Origin: Okapia johnstoni | Taxonomy: Eukaryota; Chordata; Mammalia; Artiodactyla; Giraffidae | NCBI GenBank assembly: GCA_024291935.2 | Contig: CM044322.1 | Coordinates: 21,203,405-21,267,404 of the forward strand | Direction: 5' to 3' | DNA length: 64,000 nt | Part shown: piece after piece, positions 1 to 12,191 of the stretch | How the letters are laid out: each line of letters starts with the position of its first letter | How positions within the stretch are numbered: position 1 is the stretch's first letter | Position numbers and translations under genes: made by a program | Notes under the pieces: generated by a model | The model's database searches: none | What the model was told of the DNA's origin: nothing | Seen by the model: only the letters and a program-made list of their open reading frames with translations

Positions 1-531
1 CATGGTTTGATGTTGAGAAAGTCCATTAACCTCTTGTTTCCCATCTCTTTATATTCACAAATTCGGGACACACAGACTTTCCTCATCAATCACTCAATTA
101 GTGAAGAAGAGTTTCTTCATAAATGAATTTGTATCATTTGTTCCAGAAATACATTTGATGCAATTATTAAGTATAAAAGTGACCTTATTTCTCTAAGAAA
201 CTAGTATTAGTCTAAAGGAGATAAGATAGCTGGTCTAGTGAAAATTAAACAGTGGATAAAAAAATTGATTCTCTTTTTATTTAATTTTATATAAAGTCTT
301 CTTTGGGATGTGTGATGCCAATATTTTTTTACCCCTGGTGATAGGGCAGAAAATGGAGAAGAGAAGAGATGCTTAAGAGGAGAAGAGGAAGGACACAAGG
401 AATGTGGCTGTTGAACGTTTTACCTGCCAAATTGATTTTTTGAGAGGCCCTTAGGCTTTCTAATAAACTCCAAGGTGGAAATTGTGCATGACTGGGTCTC
501 TTCCTTAAAATTTCAGTATTTCTTTCAACAT

Positions 532-665
532 GCTATGCTAAGTCGCTTCAGTCGTGTCCGACTCTATGCGACCCTATGGACAGCAGCCCACCAGGCTCCT
601 CTGTCCACAGGATTCTCTAGACAAGAATACTGGAGTGGGTTGCCATTTCCTTCTCCATTTCCTTC
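532..665 (-). repeat. Bov-A type SINE with 11-bp target-site duplication
   Basis: This is the reverse complement of the ruminant SINE body, with the recognisable phrases for 'gtccgactct', 'gcgaccc' and 'actggagtgggttgcc'. It is flanked by identical 11-bp direct repeats (tctttcaacat) at 521-531 and 666-676, which mark one clean insertion. Confidence 0.85.
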
Positions 666-2924
666 TCTTTCAACATAGACCTTGACAAAAGAGGCTTTTT
701 AAGTTGGAAGGGAGAATTAACCCAAACTTCTAGAGGCTTTCTAAAGGATGAAAACTCCTTGAGACATTTTTACAATAACCTCCATGATCAGGGGTATGAA
801 GGCTGGGAGAGACCCAGCTTGGCCCAGCACTTGGCCTTACAAATTGCTCCACACCCTACGCTGCCATTCTTCTGGGACCTGGGAAAGACACCAGGTCCTT
901 CACCAGGGATCTGTCAGTTTTACAGTCAGAATACTCTCTCAGTTATTCAATCCATTCTTCCCTTGTTTTATAAAAAGTCCAACCTTTATACACCTAATAT
1001 GATTTAGTCCTGGTTTCATTTCCTGAATCCTTGTGTTGCTTTTTCTTCCTGGATCTCATGTTCAATGCTGCCAGTTTCTTTGTCCCTGCAGGTGCAGACA
1101 AATTAGCATAAAGAGTAAGTTGCAGAATTGGAGAACAGCAAATTTGATTTCAAAGGCCATTTCAGATTGAGGTCCATTTGGTGGCATTAGGAGCAAAACT
1201 AATAAACAAACCAGATTTTTTTTTTCTACCCAAATTGATTTTTTTTTTTACTTGACAGTATCCCTTTCGAAGTAGAATGTTTTATCAAATTCTGATTTTA
1301 GCTGTCATGTACAGTGTTTTTGTTGTTTCCTTTCTCATTATTGCTGACTGTTAAAGTTACATGGGTTGAGAAAGGAAAATCTTTTCTTTTATAATAAAGG
1401 CAAATGCATTGCCATTCTAATGTCATTAGCTGCCTGCGTGTTTCACAACCTCACAGATGCAGCATATTGTGGTTTGCCATTGTGCTGTCATGACTCCCAT
1501 TTTGCAGATGGAAACAAAATTACAAAGAGACTTCAGGGCCATAGCTAGACTGAAAAGACACACTTTTGAAAAAAACAGGGTTCCCATTACTCTATCACTG
1601 TCTAAACATTTGTTTTAATGACTTCTCTCATAAAGAGTTATATGTATTTACCTGTTGTTCGAGGGTGGGGAGGGAGAGACTCTTCTGTAAACTGTGGTAG
1701 GCGATCAGAGGAGGCCTGGGCTGAATGCTGTGATCAAGGTCTTCAGAGGAGAGGCCAGCGTCTGGAATTCTCTGAGCCTTCTCTGAGATCCTCTGAAGGG
1801 TATATCACAGCTCAGTGGGTAAGGTTCCTTTGATCGTAAGGTACAGTGACTGATGTCACTCCATGATGGAGAGTCCTTCTTAAGAGTCACTCACATCAGC
1901 AGGAGGCAGTGACCTCGAAGGAATGACAGAACATGAGCCACGCTCCTCCCAGGCCTCGAGGCAGGTGGACCCGGATCCAGGATGGCACTCAGGGCTCTGC
2001 AAAGGGCTCTGGGGTGTTCCCTGTGTTGTCCTGCATGAATGTGCCTCAGCTCCTTCCGAGCATCGGCTCCTATCTTCCCCACTGCCGTCTTGCCTAGCAT
2101 TTCCCTCTGTGTGCAGTGTCTTTCCTCTACCTTGGAGCCTTGCTTACTCATGGTTTTTTTCTGTTTTTTCATCTCTCCAGCTTGAAATGGCCATTATGAC
2201 CCAGACTCTCCATCTGTGCTTTTCCTATGCATCTCTCCAAGCTTGTTTCCACTGATTTAGACCTGATCCCTTCCACATTCACTATTTCCAATTGCTAAGA
2301 GTGAGAGAATCTGGCTTGCTCAAGTTCATGGGCCGAGCTAAGTCTATAGACAGGCTGTTCGCTGATGAGGTTCCCACCTTTTTTTCCCCCCAGGGCCAGT
2401 ATGTTTGTTTTATTATTATTATTTTTGTATGACTTAAGATGGTTGGTTTCATTTTCATTTGGAAGCATTACAATAATTCCCATGCAAAAACCAAGACTAC
2501 ATATGCTTGATGTCAACTGGCCAAAATCCAACTTGTGAGACTGGACATTCAGGATCAAAATCAAAATGTTTCTTGACGTTTCCAGTAGTAGAAATCATGG
2601 TCATCCTTTGAGAGATCTGCAGGTCCCTGATATCCCAAACACTGCAGGCTGTCCTCGGCTCTTGTGGAAAGAAGGGCCTGAGGACCGGTCGGGGTGGGGG
2701 GGAGGGGCAGCTTCCTGTGGGAGGAGCCTTGGGCAGGTGCTAGAATTGACCTGCTTAGTGACTGGTCTGCTCATCTTTCTCAACCTTCCTAATACTATTC
2801 CTCACCCAGGAGGAGTTGGCAAACTGTAAAGAAATGACTGGAAATTAATTCCTAGGAGCTAAAATATTTTCAAGGTCAGAAAAGGAGAAATCATTAAAGT
2901 GGCCATAGCTCCCAGACACCGTAT

Positions 2925-3080
2925 TAAGAGCTTTGCATTTATGACTTCATTCCCTGCTCACAACAGCTTTCTAAAGTAGATATCACAGTCCTCACTGGGC
3001 TTAAATAACCTGTTCAAGACAAACCAGTACTGAGTAGGAAGGCTAATATTCAAACCAGGTCTGCCTTACTGCAAAATCAG
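2925..3080 (-). repeat. MIR SINE remnant
   Basis: Reverse-complement MIR pattern: a run equivalent to 'acagatgaggaaactgag', then 'aacctgttcaagac' and an ending like 'attcaaaccaggtctgcc'. Heavily diverged and without visible target duplications, as expected for this old family. Confidence 0.5.
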
Positions 3081-3210
3081 TACTGCAGATCATATTGTTT
3101 TCACATCAAATGACATCTCTTCCACTAGCGTTTTCTTCACCTGAGTCAAATTAACCATCTATGAAATAGTTTGATTGGCATTGGAGCCCCTGAGATGGAG
3201 GGGAGGAGCT

Positions 3211-3314
3211 CGGGGGGTTCAGCAGGCAGGAGCCCGGACTCCCCCATTGTAGCGGTGGAGCTGCAGCGCCGCCCCCAGGTCGTTGCACCCCCACAGCTGT
3301 GAACGCGCCCCGCG
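3211..3314. promoter_or_regulatory. Short CpG-rich patch
   Basis: I count ten CpG dinucleotides in about 104 bases (at 3211, 3235, 3253, 3267, 3270, 3281, 3304, 3306, 3311 and 3313). The surrounding intron is CpG-poor. The patch does not translate to ASTN1 exon 1. It abuts a segment rich in homeodomain-type motifs. It could be a small intragenic CpG island, an alternative promoter or an enhancer; the sequence alone cannot decide. Confidence 0.35.
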
Positions 3315-3319
3315 AAGCC

Positions 3320-3600
3320 TTCTCTGACTTAGATTAACACAGATCCATCATTAATATGACAAATAGGTGCACCTGCAGGCTTAATTGCTTCAATTTTCTT
3401 GAGTCACTGATAGGTTTATGGCCGGCCTCAATTCCAGTAAAACCGCAGCAATCTAGATGGGACGAAAAAGTGTCTTCCTCCAATCAATCTCTCGAACAGT
3501 CCCAGACTCCAGCCCTGATGACAGACTTTCTCTCTAGACAGGGTAATTGAAGAGGCCGAGCCGGCTACTTTTAGAAGCCCCTTCGTCTTAGTTTTATCAT
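3320..3600. promoter_or_regulatory. Candidate intronic enhancer or conserved noncoding element
   Basis: Repeat-free sequence with clustered homeodomain-type cores (attaac near 3333, ttaata near 3351, taattg near 3382, taattg near 3544). A palindromic aggtgcacct at 3366-3375 contains a CACCTG E-box. Density and lack of repeats resemble developmental enhancers, but conservation was not measured. Confidence 0.3.
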
Positions 3601-4102
3601 CTATAACACAATATTAGAAACTCTAGACGGGAAGAATCTTTCCCTCTCCCATCCCTCCCCAAATGATTGGCCCTCCATCTTGGCAAAGATGTATTTCCCT
3701 CTCCATTCGTCTCACTTCAGAGGCCGGTCAGCTAGACTTTCTGGTTCACTCCCATAAGGAGAATGGAGGTGGTGAAGGGTTTCCATTGCAGTTTATGGAT
3801 CCCTCACCTAAGACTGAAAGGTCTGTCCAGAAAAACCAAAGATAACACAAAAGTAGGATATAAATTATCCCTTAAATGGTAGAAGAAACCTCTCACAAGA
3901 GGACAAAGCTATCTAGTCTATGTTTGGTACTAATGGAACAATTTAAGTATCAAAATTGAAAAAAAAAAGGCAAGGGTTTGGACAACTGATAGGTTATCAT
4001 GTAGGAAAAATGCATGCTAAATAGAAATTTTTTGACCAAAAATAGATTTTTATAACCATCAGGAGATAGGACAAAAATATATAGGATAAGATATAAAGAA
4101 AT

Positions 4103-4275
4103 GATGCCACGTACTTCCCTGGTGGTCCAGTGGTTAAGAAGCAGCCTTCCAATGCAGGGAACGCGAGGCCAATCCTTGGTTGGCGAACGCACGTGCTGCG
4201 GGACAACGAAGCCCATGCTCCGCAGTGTAGAACCAGCACCTGGCACAGTTAAAGTAAATACAAAACAGAAACAGA
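4103..4275 (+). repeat. CHR-type tRNA-derived SINE
   Basis: Begins with the typical 'acttccctggtggtccagtg' start, followed by a box-B-like segment and 'ccaatgcaggg', ending in an A-rich tail near 4260. It is diverged from the usual copy in its middle part. Confidence 0.7.
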
Positions 4276-4289
4276 CTAACAGACTTCGA

Positions 4290-4565
4290 GAATGAACTTA
4301 TGGTTGGGGCAATGGGGGCGCGGGGGGAGGGATAGTTAGGGAGTTTGGGATGAACAGGTACACACTGCTGTATTTAAAATGAATAACTAACGAGGACTAC
4401 TATACAGCGCAAGGAGCTCTGCTCAGTGTTATATGGCAGCCTGGCTGCGAGGGGGGTTTGAGGGAGAATGGATACATGTATATGTATGACTGAGTCCCTT
4501 AACTGTTCACCTGAAATTTTCACAACGTTGTTAATCAACTATACTCTAATACAAAATAAAAAGTT
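4290..4565 (+). repeat. L1 LINE 3' end fragment
   Basis: Matches the cetartiodactyl L1 3' untranslated pattern: 'gggatagttagggagtttgg', then 'atggatacatgtatatgtat', 'gttaatcaactatactc' and an A-rich tail (caaaataaaaagttaaataaa). No coding capacity is left. Confidence 0.65.
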
Positions 4566-5814
4566 AAATAAAAAGAAGACTTGGAATGAAAAAAGTCAAT
4601 TATGTATATTTTTCACATCAGTTACATGTTGAAATAATAAGAGTTTGGATGTATTGGTATAAATAAAACCTAGCTTTAAAATTTAAATAAAGTAAAATGT
4701 TTAAAAAAGAAAAAAAAACAACAACAAAGGTCAGTCAGAAAAACCTTAGATTTTCTCATGATTATAAACAAGAAAATGTTAAAATTAACTGATGGAATGA
4801 CTTTTCTTTTTTGTATTGAAGAATTTGTGAATTTCCAGCAAGCATGTGACTTCCTAACATTTTAATTACTTAAACAAGTACAAGTAATATTGAGGACAAA
4901 GAGTACCCTAAACTGAGTAACAAGAACAGTCAAATTACTGGTGCTGCCTGAGACACGTCCATGCATCCCAAAGAACCTCAGACATGAAGTTAGGGAAAGT
5001 GAACAAAGTAATAGTTCAATCTGATCTATCAGACCTTCCCTGTTTGTAAGGACTCTGAGCACTTACTGGGGACAAACCATCGAAGTTGATGCTAATGGAT
5101 GAGATCTGTAAACACTTCTACAGTAATTGAACCTAGCAGGCATGGAAGAGGTAGGCACGGTGGTGGAGGGGAGACCTGGTAACAGTGGGAATCTAGAAAG
5201 GGAAGTCAAGTCTGAACGATCCTTGTTCTGTAGGGGTGTACCATACATGTTGATCAAGGGCATCTACTTAGATTTTCAAAAAGCTCTGGCATGTTCTACC
5301 TTTGAAATGTATTTTTTTAATGGTAAATTACTATCATATTTGCTGGGCATGGAGTCTCAGTTATTAAAGCAGTAAATAAACAGTCTTCTTGCAAGGTTTA
5401 GAGGATACTAACTTTATATACTAAGAAGTCGAATTGATGGAGACAGACTGCAAGAACATTAGAATCTATGTAGAGGACAGAACAGAGCCTGGTGATTTTC
5501 ATGTCATCAACTTCAAGGTAACACTCTCCCAGATACAGACTCTAGTTAGAGTTATAAAATAAAATACTCTTTGCCATACCATTAATGACTCAGGAAAATA
5601 ACCTAGGGTTTATTAAAATCGTTTTATGAAAACATTGACCTGATATGCTATCCTCTCTGAAAAAGGAAGAATGAAATGGCATTATGAAGGGCTTGCGAAA
5701 CACAACAGCCCTCTGCACTAAAGTAGAATCACACTGATTTTTTTTTTAACCATGAATAGAAAAGTTATTCTTGTCACCAATCTTTAATGATCATAATATT
5801 AATAATAACTACAA

Positions 5815-5960
5815 CTCGTACTTCTCATATTTCAAAACATCCCCATGTGCAGTCTCACTTTTATGGCCCTGTGAGGTAGATGTTTGTATTATTCCCATTT
5901 TTTGAAAGGCTGAGAAACTGAGGCCTACAGATTTCAGAAGTATTAGGTGCAAGAACCTTG
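5815..5960 (-). repeat. MIR SINE remnant
   Basis: Reverse-complement MIR core with 'tattattcccattttttgaa' followed by 'gagaaactgaggcctacag'. Strongly diverged. Confidence 0.5.
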
Positions 5961-6293
5961 TCTCAGGTTTTTCCATATTAAAATCCTTCCTATTTCCACT
6001 ATGCTGCATAAATCCACTCCATAGAATGCATGTAATGAACCCAGAGAAGTGTACAGAAAGGCAGCCATAACGGTCAGCAGGACGTAGGTGTGATTGTGTG
6101 AAGGCAGAATAAAAAGCCTGACACATACTAGACACGACAGCCAAATAAGGATGAAAGAGATATGAACGAGTCTGTGCATACAAAGACTAAAAGAAGAATG
6201 TGGTCCATATTTGTCATATGAAGTATATGTGACCTTGTTCACCAAATACTCAACTGCCAGGACTCAAAGCTCTATTTGAAACCCAAAAAGGTG

Positions 6294-6345
6294 GCATTGT
6301 TCAGTCTGTAAGTCATGTCCAACTCTTTGTGACCCCATCATGAGT
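6294..6345 (-). repeat. Bov SINE fragment
   Basis: About 50 bases of the reverse-complement 3' part of a Bov-type SINE ('gtcatgtccaactctttgtg', 'accccat'). The rest is missing, so this is a truncated relic. Confidence 0.55.
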
Positions 6346-6639
6346 GTAGGGCAAATGAAAAGAAGTTCCACTTCACCCAGAAGGTATGATTCATAGGGAA
6401 CTTATTTTCCAGTGTGTGGTACAACCGGGAAATATAGATGCAGTAAACAAAAAAGATACTGAAAATTTTGTGAATGAAAGAGACATAGTTGCTAAGGAGT
6501 TGAAATCAGCTTTTAAGGCTGATGTCAGAGTGGGTATAGGCCCCTGACAGAATTGTCTTCCAGCTCTGTGCCTTTCTGGTCACAATTTGAGAGCTAGATG
6601 AGAAGCTATCAGCTGTCCCTAAGTTCTTCTCTTTGTGTC

Positions 6640-6900
6640 CTGACTGAAGTCTAATCGTCCACTCATTTCACTTACCGTCACTTGTGTTCACAGTTTAATG
6701 GCTTGATTGTGAAACATGGCCGTATTCCTTTAGAGTGTGCTCTTGCAGAAACAAGTAGAAAACCCAGCACCTTTCTTTGGTTATGCAAAACTCCACTAGC
6801 ATTGTTTTAGTGGCATCTTCTAATTAACGGGCTTGTGCTACTAAGTAAAGAATAGAAATGTCAGTGCCAGCTGTTAATTTCCTGATCTTTGGTTCTGGTA
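6640..6900. promoter_or_regulatory. Candidate conserved noncoding segment
   Basis: Repeat-free stretch with an octamer-like ttatgcaaaa near 6780, a taatta core near 6822 and attaa/taatt motifs near 6875. Such a mix of POU and homeodomain-type sites fits a neural enhancer. This is motif reading only. Confidence 0.22.
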
Positions 6901-7139
6901 GGGTATGGAGCAAAACTAACCATAGGAGGTCACTTTGCAGTGGAAATATCTGTGGAGCGCTACTGAAAATTTAACACTAAACTCTAGAAGAAATGTAATA
7001 CCCTTTAGGATATGGAAACCAAGGGCAGAAAACCAAGAGAAAGGGGACAAGGAAGACATAGTGAGCAAGTAGGATGATTAGAAATTAGTCTTATAGCAGA
7101 AACTATATGTTAGCATCTTTCATAGGGAAGAGGCAGGGA

Positions 7140-7375
7140 AGTATGGTGTTTCAGAGCTCGGACTCTGGAGCTACACAGCCTGTTTGAACCTAGTCTCTTC
7201 CACTTGCTAAATGTATGATGCTAGGCGAGTTACTTTACTTTTCTGTACCTCAGCCCTCTCACCTGTAATTGTTATCCAACTCATAATTGCTCTGAAGATG
7301 AAATGAGTTAATATATTCCAAAGCCATTGATAGCACCTGACATACATACTTCAAAGGCACTAGCTATATTGTATA
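7140..7375 (+). repeat. MIR SINE, nearly complete
   Basis: Sense MIR order is clear: 'gactctggagc' start, 'ttgaacct', 'cacttgctaaatgtatgatg', 'ctcagccctctcacctgtaa', 'gatgaaatgagttaatata' and 'agcacctgacatac'. One of the better-preserved MIR copies here. Confidence 0.7.
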
Positions 7376-7734
7376 TTGGGTTAATAGACAATCTGGGGAC
7401 TGATCCTTTTTCATGTACCCAGACAATGCTTTCCCACTCTTGACTTGATCAAGGTCAAAAAAAAAGGGAATGTATAGACAGATTATCAAGTCCTGTTCAT
7501 GTGTCAGCCCTCCCCATTTTCAGGACCATGCGGATAATAACAAGGACCCACTTCACTTCTCTCCTACCGCAGTGGTCAAGGGGGGCAAGAGTTGGAGTCA
7601 ATTTGTTGGCCTGCATGTTGATGATCCTGCACTGGCCCTGTCTCTTACCCAGTGGCAAGTGGAAAGGGTAAGGGTTCAGGAAGAGTGTGTTCCCTTCCTA
7701 GAGCCACAACGCTAAACTCATGACCAGTTACCTG

Positions 7735-7880
7735 ACCTCTTGTGTCTCACTTCCCTAAGCCGGGGATGATATCAATAATATTACCTGCATTTCAGCCCTT
7801 AAATAGCTTAATGAGAACGTATGTGTTTAGCCCGTTACCTACCACAGAGCTAGTGCTCAGTGTAGGTAGGCTATTGTAAA
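7735..7880 (+). repeat. MIR SINE remnant
   Basis: Sense 3' half of MIR: 'cctgacctcttgtgtctcac', 'gatgatatcaataatattac', 'ttaatgagaacgta' and 'agctagtgctcagtgtaggt'. Confidence 0.5.
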
Positions 7881-8305
7881 AAATATTAAGAATTATTCAT
7901 TGTCATACTTTATCTTGTTAGATTCAGCCTGATCATCACATCACTGAGAACTGTACAAACACTAATATTGGCCTGTGCAAAGCATGAATGAATGTAAACT
8001 CTTGTAATAGGGATGGAAAAAAGCAGAAACCATCCTTGGCTCCATGATGTGCATATGATTATCTGAACCCAGAGGTTCAAACACGCACCCACAGAGCAGG
8101 GCCTGGCACAGAGAGGAGCTGGAGGAACACAGGAGGTGTGAGGGGTGGTGCTGTTGACCAATGGAAAGTGGCAGACCTGTTTCTAAAATACATCCCTTGT
8201 GAGGAATACATGGCTCCTGCTTTTCACTGTCAGTCCCATAATGGATATTTTTGGGGGGAGTGCAGAGGAGAGAGGGCTGTAGAATTAAGATGGAGTAAGG
8301 AGAGG

Positions 8306-8417
8306 GCTTGGAGAAGGGAATGGCAACCCATTCCAGTATTCTTGCCTTGGAAATACCATGGACAGAAGAACCTAGCAGGGTATAGTCCATGGAGTTGCAA
8401 AGAGTCGGACACAACAC
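8306..8417 (+). repeat. Bov-A type SINE
   Basis: Sense SINE body from 'ggagaagggaatggcaaccc' through 'ccagtattcttgccttgga' to 'gcaaagagtcggacacaac'. It is followed directly by a (CA)n run at 8419-8434. Confidence 0.85.
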
Positions 8418-8994
8418 TCACACACACACACACAGGAACAGGGCTATAATAAAGAAAGAGGAGAAAAGTGGAAAGATGTCAGCAACTGGTACTGTCAATA
8501 CTTTATTCCCAGCTGAGCAGCAATGTATTTTAGCAATCAAGTGCCCTTGTATTTCCTTTAAATCATTATCTTTCATCCAGCAGAGACTAGATGGCTAGAT
8601 TAATATTTCCCTGGAGATATCTGTCAGGTTACTTAGAGGTCATCTTGACCTCTTTTGTAAGGAGCCTTTACACAATAGCCTGCAGAAATGGGCCCAAGAT
8701 AGTGTCTAGTGTCTTTAAACCAGTAGCTGGAATCCAGGAAGAAGCAGATCTGATCCCTTGGGGGAGTCTGTCACAGGGAAATCACATCAGATTGTCATGT
8801 GATTTGTATACTAGTATGAATTGGTTAATAACTCAATTTCATCCCCAGGTCTATAAGCCCAAACTCTTCAAACTCCTGACGGTATTTACTATTGATGTAT
8901 ATCTTCTGTGTATCTAATTCATTAAGCTGACATACAAGCACAGTGGTTCATGATTTCTCAGTAAAATCAGCATTGCTTTCGTAGACAGCCCAGG

Positions 8995-9120
8995 TTGGTA
9001 GAAAGAGCACTGTGGGAGTCAGAAAGCTGGATTTGAATCTTTTTGTCTCTGTCACTTTACCTCTAATCCTTGAGATCATCAGTTACCCTCTTTGGCCTTC
9101 AGTCCTAATTCTGTAAAACC
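8995..9120 (+). repeat. MIR SINE remnant
   Basis: Sense 5' half of MIR: 'gtgggagtcagaaagctgga', 'tttgaatc', and a pyrimidine-rich segment ending in 'attctgtaaaac'. Confidence 0.5.
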
Positions 9121-9609
9121 TACCGCCGCAGAGGACTGATGAATGAACAGAGAAGAGGCCTTATAAGAAAGGTCTTTTTAAGTTGAAACACAGTGGTTAT
9201 AATAGGAATTTTCCATGTGCTGTAGAATGCTGTCCCACTCCCCTTTCTCAGGTTGAAAAACACAACAGAGACGCAGAAGACTACTACCACTTCTCAGCTT
9301 CACTTCATCGCAACTGATGATTCAGCCCCTAGTATGGTGATTGCAGATCGAAGGGAGATGAAAAATAAAATCAGAGAAGCTTAGGGTGAGAAGAGGCTTT
9401 AGAAGCTACGCTGACCTCTCTTTTCTATAGGAGAAAGAGGTTTAGAGAAAAGGGCTTAGACAGATGACTGGCCAACTGTCTAAGGCTCCCTGACTATATG
9501 TATGCAAGGAGGCAGTGCTCAAGGTCAGCCAGGTGAGCCTACAGATCTGTAGGAATGGGGTAGAAAGCTCTGTCTCCCATGCATTAAGTTAACCTTAAAA
9601 ACGCATTCA

Positions 9610-9940
9610 TTCCAACATACAGTGGGTATAGACAAATACTGTTCGATTGCACTTATATAAGGCACCTAGAATAATCAAATTCAGGGTCAGAAAGTACATT
9701 GGTAGATGCCAGGGGCAGAGGAGGGTTTAAGGGGATGAGGAGGGGGAGTAGGGAGTTAGTGTTTAATGCAGACAAAGTTTCAGTTTCGGAAGGTGAAAAA
9801 TTTGGGAGATGGATGATGGTGAGAGTTACACAAAAATGTGAATGAACTTAGTGCCACTGTACTGTACAGATAAACATGGTTATATGTTTTATATTATGTG
9901 GCATTTACCTCAATAAAAAAAAATTAAAAAAAATAAAGCT
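9610..9940 (+). repeat. Old L1 (L1M-type) 3' end fragment
   Basis: Shows the order typical of mammalian L1M 3' ends: 'ggtagatgccaggggcagag', 'agtttcagtttcggaaggtg', 'gatggatgatggtgagagtt' and 'acctcaataaaaaaaaatt'. Noncoding. Confidence 0.5.
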
Positions 9941-9984
9941 TTGTCCCCCAAGGAGAAAATGAGAATAGAAGGTTCCTCTTGAGT

Positions 9985-10486
9985 GCAGTTCAGTTCAGTT
10001 GCTCAGTGGTGTCCAACTCTTTGCGACCCCACGAACTGCAGCACGCAAGGCTTCCCTGTCCATCACCAACTCCCAAAGTTTACTCAAACTTATGTCCATT
10101 GAGTCAGTGATGCCATCCAACCATCTCATCCTCTGTCATCTCCCTCTGCTCCTGCCTTCAATCTTTCCCAGTGTCAGGTTTTTTCAAATGAGTCACTTCT
10201 TTGCATCGGTTGCCAAACTATTGGAGTTTCAGCTTCAGCATCAGTCCTTCCAGTGAATATTCAGGACTGATTTCCTTTAGGATGGACTGGTTGGCCAGGT
10301 TCTATGCATTAGACAAGTGCTCAGGGCTGATGCAATGAGATGACCCAAGGGATGGGATGGGGTGGGAGGTGGAAGGGGGGTTCAGGATGGGGAACACATG
10401 TAAACCCATGACTGATTCATATCAGTGTATGACAAAAACCACTACAATATTGTAAAGTAATTAGCCTCCAACTAAAATAAATAAAT

Positions 10487-10519
<33 letters not shown>

Positions 10520-12191
10520 GATGGACTGGTTGGATCTCCTTGCAATACAAGGGACTCTCAAGATTCTTCTCCAACACCACAGTTCAAAAGCATCAATTCT
10601 TCGGTGCTCAGCTTTCTTTATAGTCCAACTCTCACATCCTTACATGATACACCATAGCTTTGACTAGACGGACCTTTGTTGGCAAAGTAATGTCTCTGCT
10701 TTTTAATATGCTGTCTAAGTTGGTCATAACTTTTCTTCCAAGGAGCAAGCGTCTTTTAATTTCATGGCTGCAGCCCCCATCTGCAGTGATTTTAGAGCAC
10801 AAGAAAATAAAGTCTGTCATTGTTTCCATTGCTTCCCCATCTATTTGCCATGAAGTGATAGGACCAGATGCCATGATCTTAGTTTTCTGAATGTTGAGCT
10901 TTAAGCCAACTTTTTCACTCTCCTATTTCACTTTCATCAAGAGGCTCTTTAGTTCTTCTTCGCTTTCTGCCATAAGGGTGGTGTCATCTGCATATCTGAG
11001 GTGATTGATATTTCTCCTGGCAATCTTGATTCCAGCTTGTGCTTCATCCAGCCCAGCGTTTCTCATGATGTACTCTGCATATAAGTTAAATAAGCAGGGT
11101 GACAATATACAGCCTTGACGTACTCCTTTCCTGATTTGGAATCAGTTTGTTGTTCCATGTCCAGTTCTAACTGTTGGTTCTTGACCTGCATACAGATTTC
11201 TCAGGAGGCAGGTAAGGTGGTCTGGTATTCATGTCTCTTCAAGAATTTTCCACAGTTTGTTGTGATCCACACAGTCAAAGGCTTTGGCATAGTCAATAAA
11301 GCAGGAGTTGTTGTTTTTCTGGAACTCTCTTGCTTTTTCGATGATCCAACAGATGTTGGCAATTTGATCCCTGGTTCCTCTGCCTTTTCTAAATCCAGCT
11401 TGAACATCTGGAAGGTCACGATTCGCGTACTGTTGAAGCCTGGCTTGGAGAATTTTGAGCATTACTTTACTAGCATTTGAGATGAGCAATTGTGTGGTAG
11501 TTTGAGCATTCTTTGGATTGGAATGAAACTGACCTTTTCCAGTCCTGTGGCCATTGCTGGGTTTTCCAAATTTGCTTGTATATTGAGTGCAGCACTTTCA
11601 CAGCATCATCTTTTAGGATTTGAAATAGCTCAACTGGAATTCCATCACCTTCACGAGATTTGTTCATAGTGATGCTTCCTAAGGCCCACTTGACTTTGCA
11701 TTCCTGAATGTCTGGTCTAGGTGAGTGATCACACCATTGTGATTATCTGGGTCGTGAAGATCTTTTTTGTATAGTTCTTCTGTGTATTCTCGCCACTTCT
11801 TCTTAATATCTTCTGCTCCTGTTAGGTCTGTACCATTTCTGTCCTTTATTGTGCCCATCTTTGCATGAAAAGTTCCCTTGGTATATCTAATTTTCTTGAA
11901 GAGATCTCTAGTCTTTCCCATTCTATTGTTTTCCTCTGTTTCTTTGCATTGATCACTGAAGAAGGCTTTCTCATCTCTCCTTGCTATTCTTTGGAACTCT
12001 GCATTCAAATGGGTATATCTTTCCTTTTCTCCTTTGCATTTTACTTCTCTTCTTTTCTCAGCTATTTTTAAGGCCTCCTCAGACAACCATTTTGCCTTTT
12101 TGCATATTTTTTTCTTGGGGATGGTCTTGATCACTGCCTCCTGTACAATGTCATGAACCTCTGTTCATAGTTCTTCAGGTACTCTGTCTAA
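9985..12191 (-). mobile_element. BovB (RTE-type) LINE, 5'-truncated, decayed, with nested L1
   Basis: Reverse-strand BovB copy running from its 3' end at 9985 to a truncation near 12191. Broken pieces of the reverse-transcriptase ORF are readable on the minus strand: a Lys-rich linker (11679-12134), fingers/palm with the 'QAGFRKGRGTRDQIAN' motif (11229-11489), the catalytic YADD box in 'LRYADDTTLMAE' (10923-11105) and the C-terminal part (10632-10874). Stops and frameshifts separate these pieces, so no functional enzyme is made. The endonuclease domain is absent because of 5' truncation. An L1 tail interrupts it at 10295-10519. BovB is known to be shared between ruminants and squamates through horizontal transfer. 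Confidence 0.92.
10295..10519 (+). mobile_element. L1 3' tail inserted into BovB, with 14-bp target duplication
   Basis: About 225 bases of bovine-type L1 3' end ('ggggttcaggatggggaac', 'acatgtaaacccatg', 'caatattgtaaagtaattag') finishing in an (AAT)n/A-rich tail. It is bounded by identical 14-bp repeats (gatggactggttgg) at 10281-10294 and 10520-10533. Deleting one copy and the insert restores a continuous BovB sequence, which shows that the L1 came after the BovB. The extreme 5' truncation is usual for L1. Confidence 0.88.

Noticed and set aside
3181..3320. CpG-rich patch as ASTN1 exon 1
   Set aside because: No frame gives the expected astrotactin signal peptide or the sequence leading to the exon at 24747.
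7962..8417. 151-codon minus-strand frame
   Set aside because: Its start lies in an antisense Bov-A SINE and the rest has no recognisable family.
11679..12134. 151-codon Lys/Glu-rich minus-strand frame as a host gene
   Set aside because: It is the linker region of the decayed minus-strand BovB.
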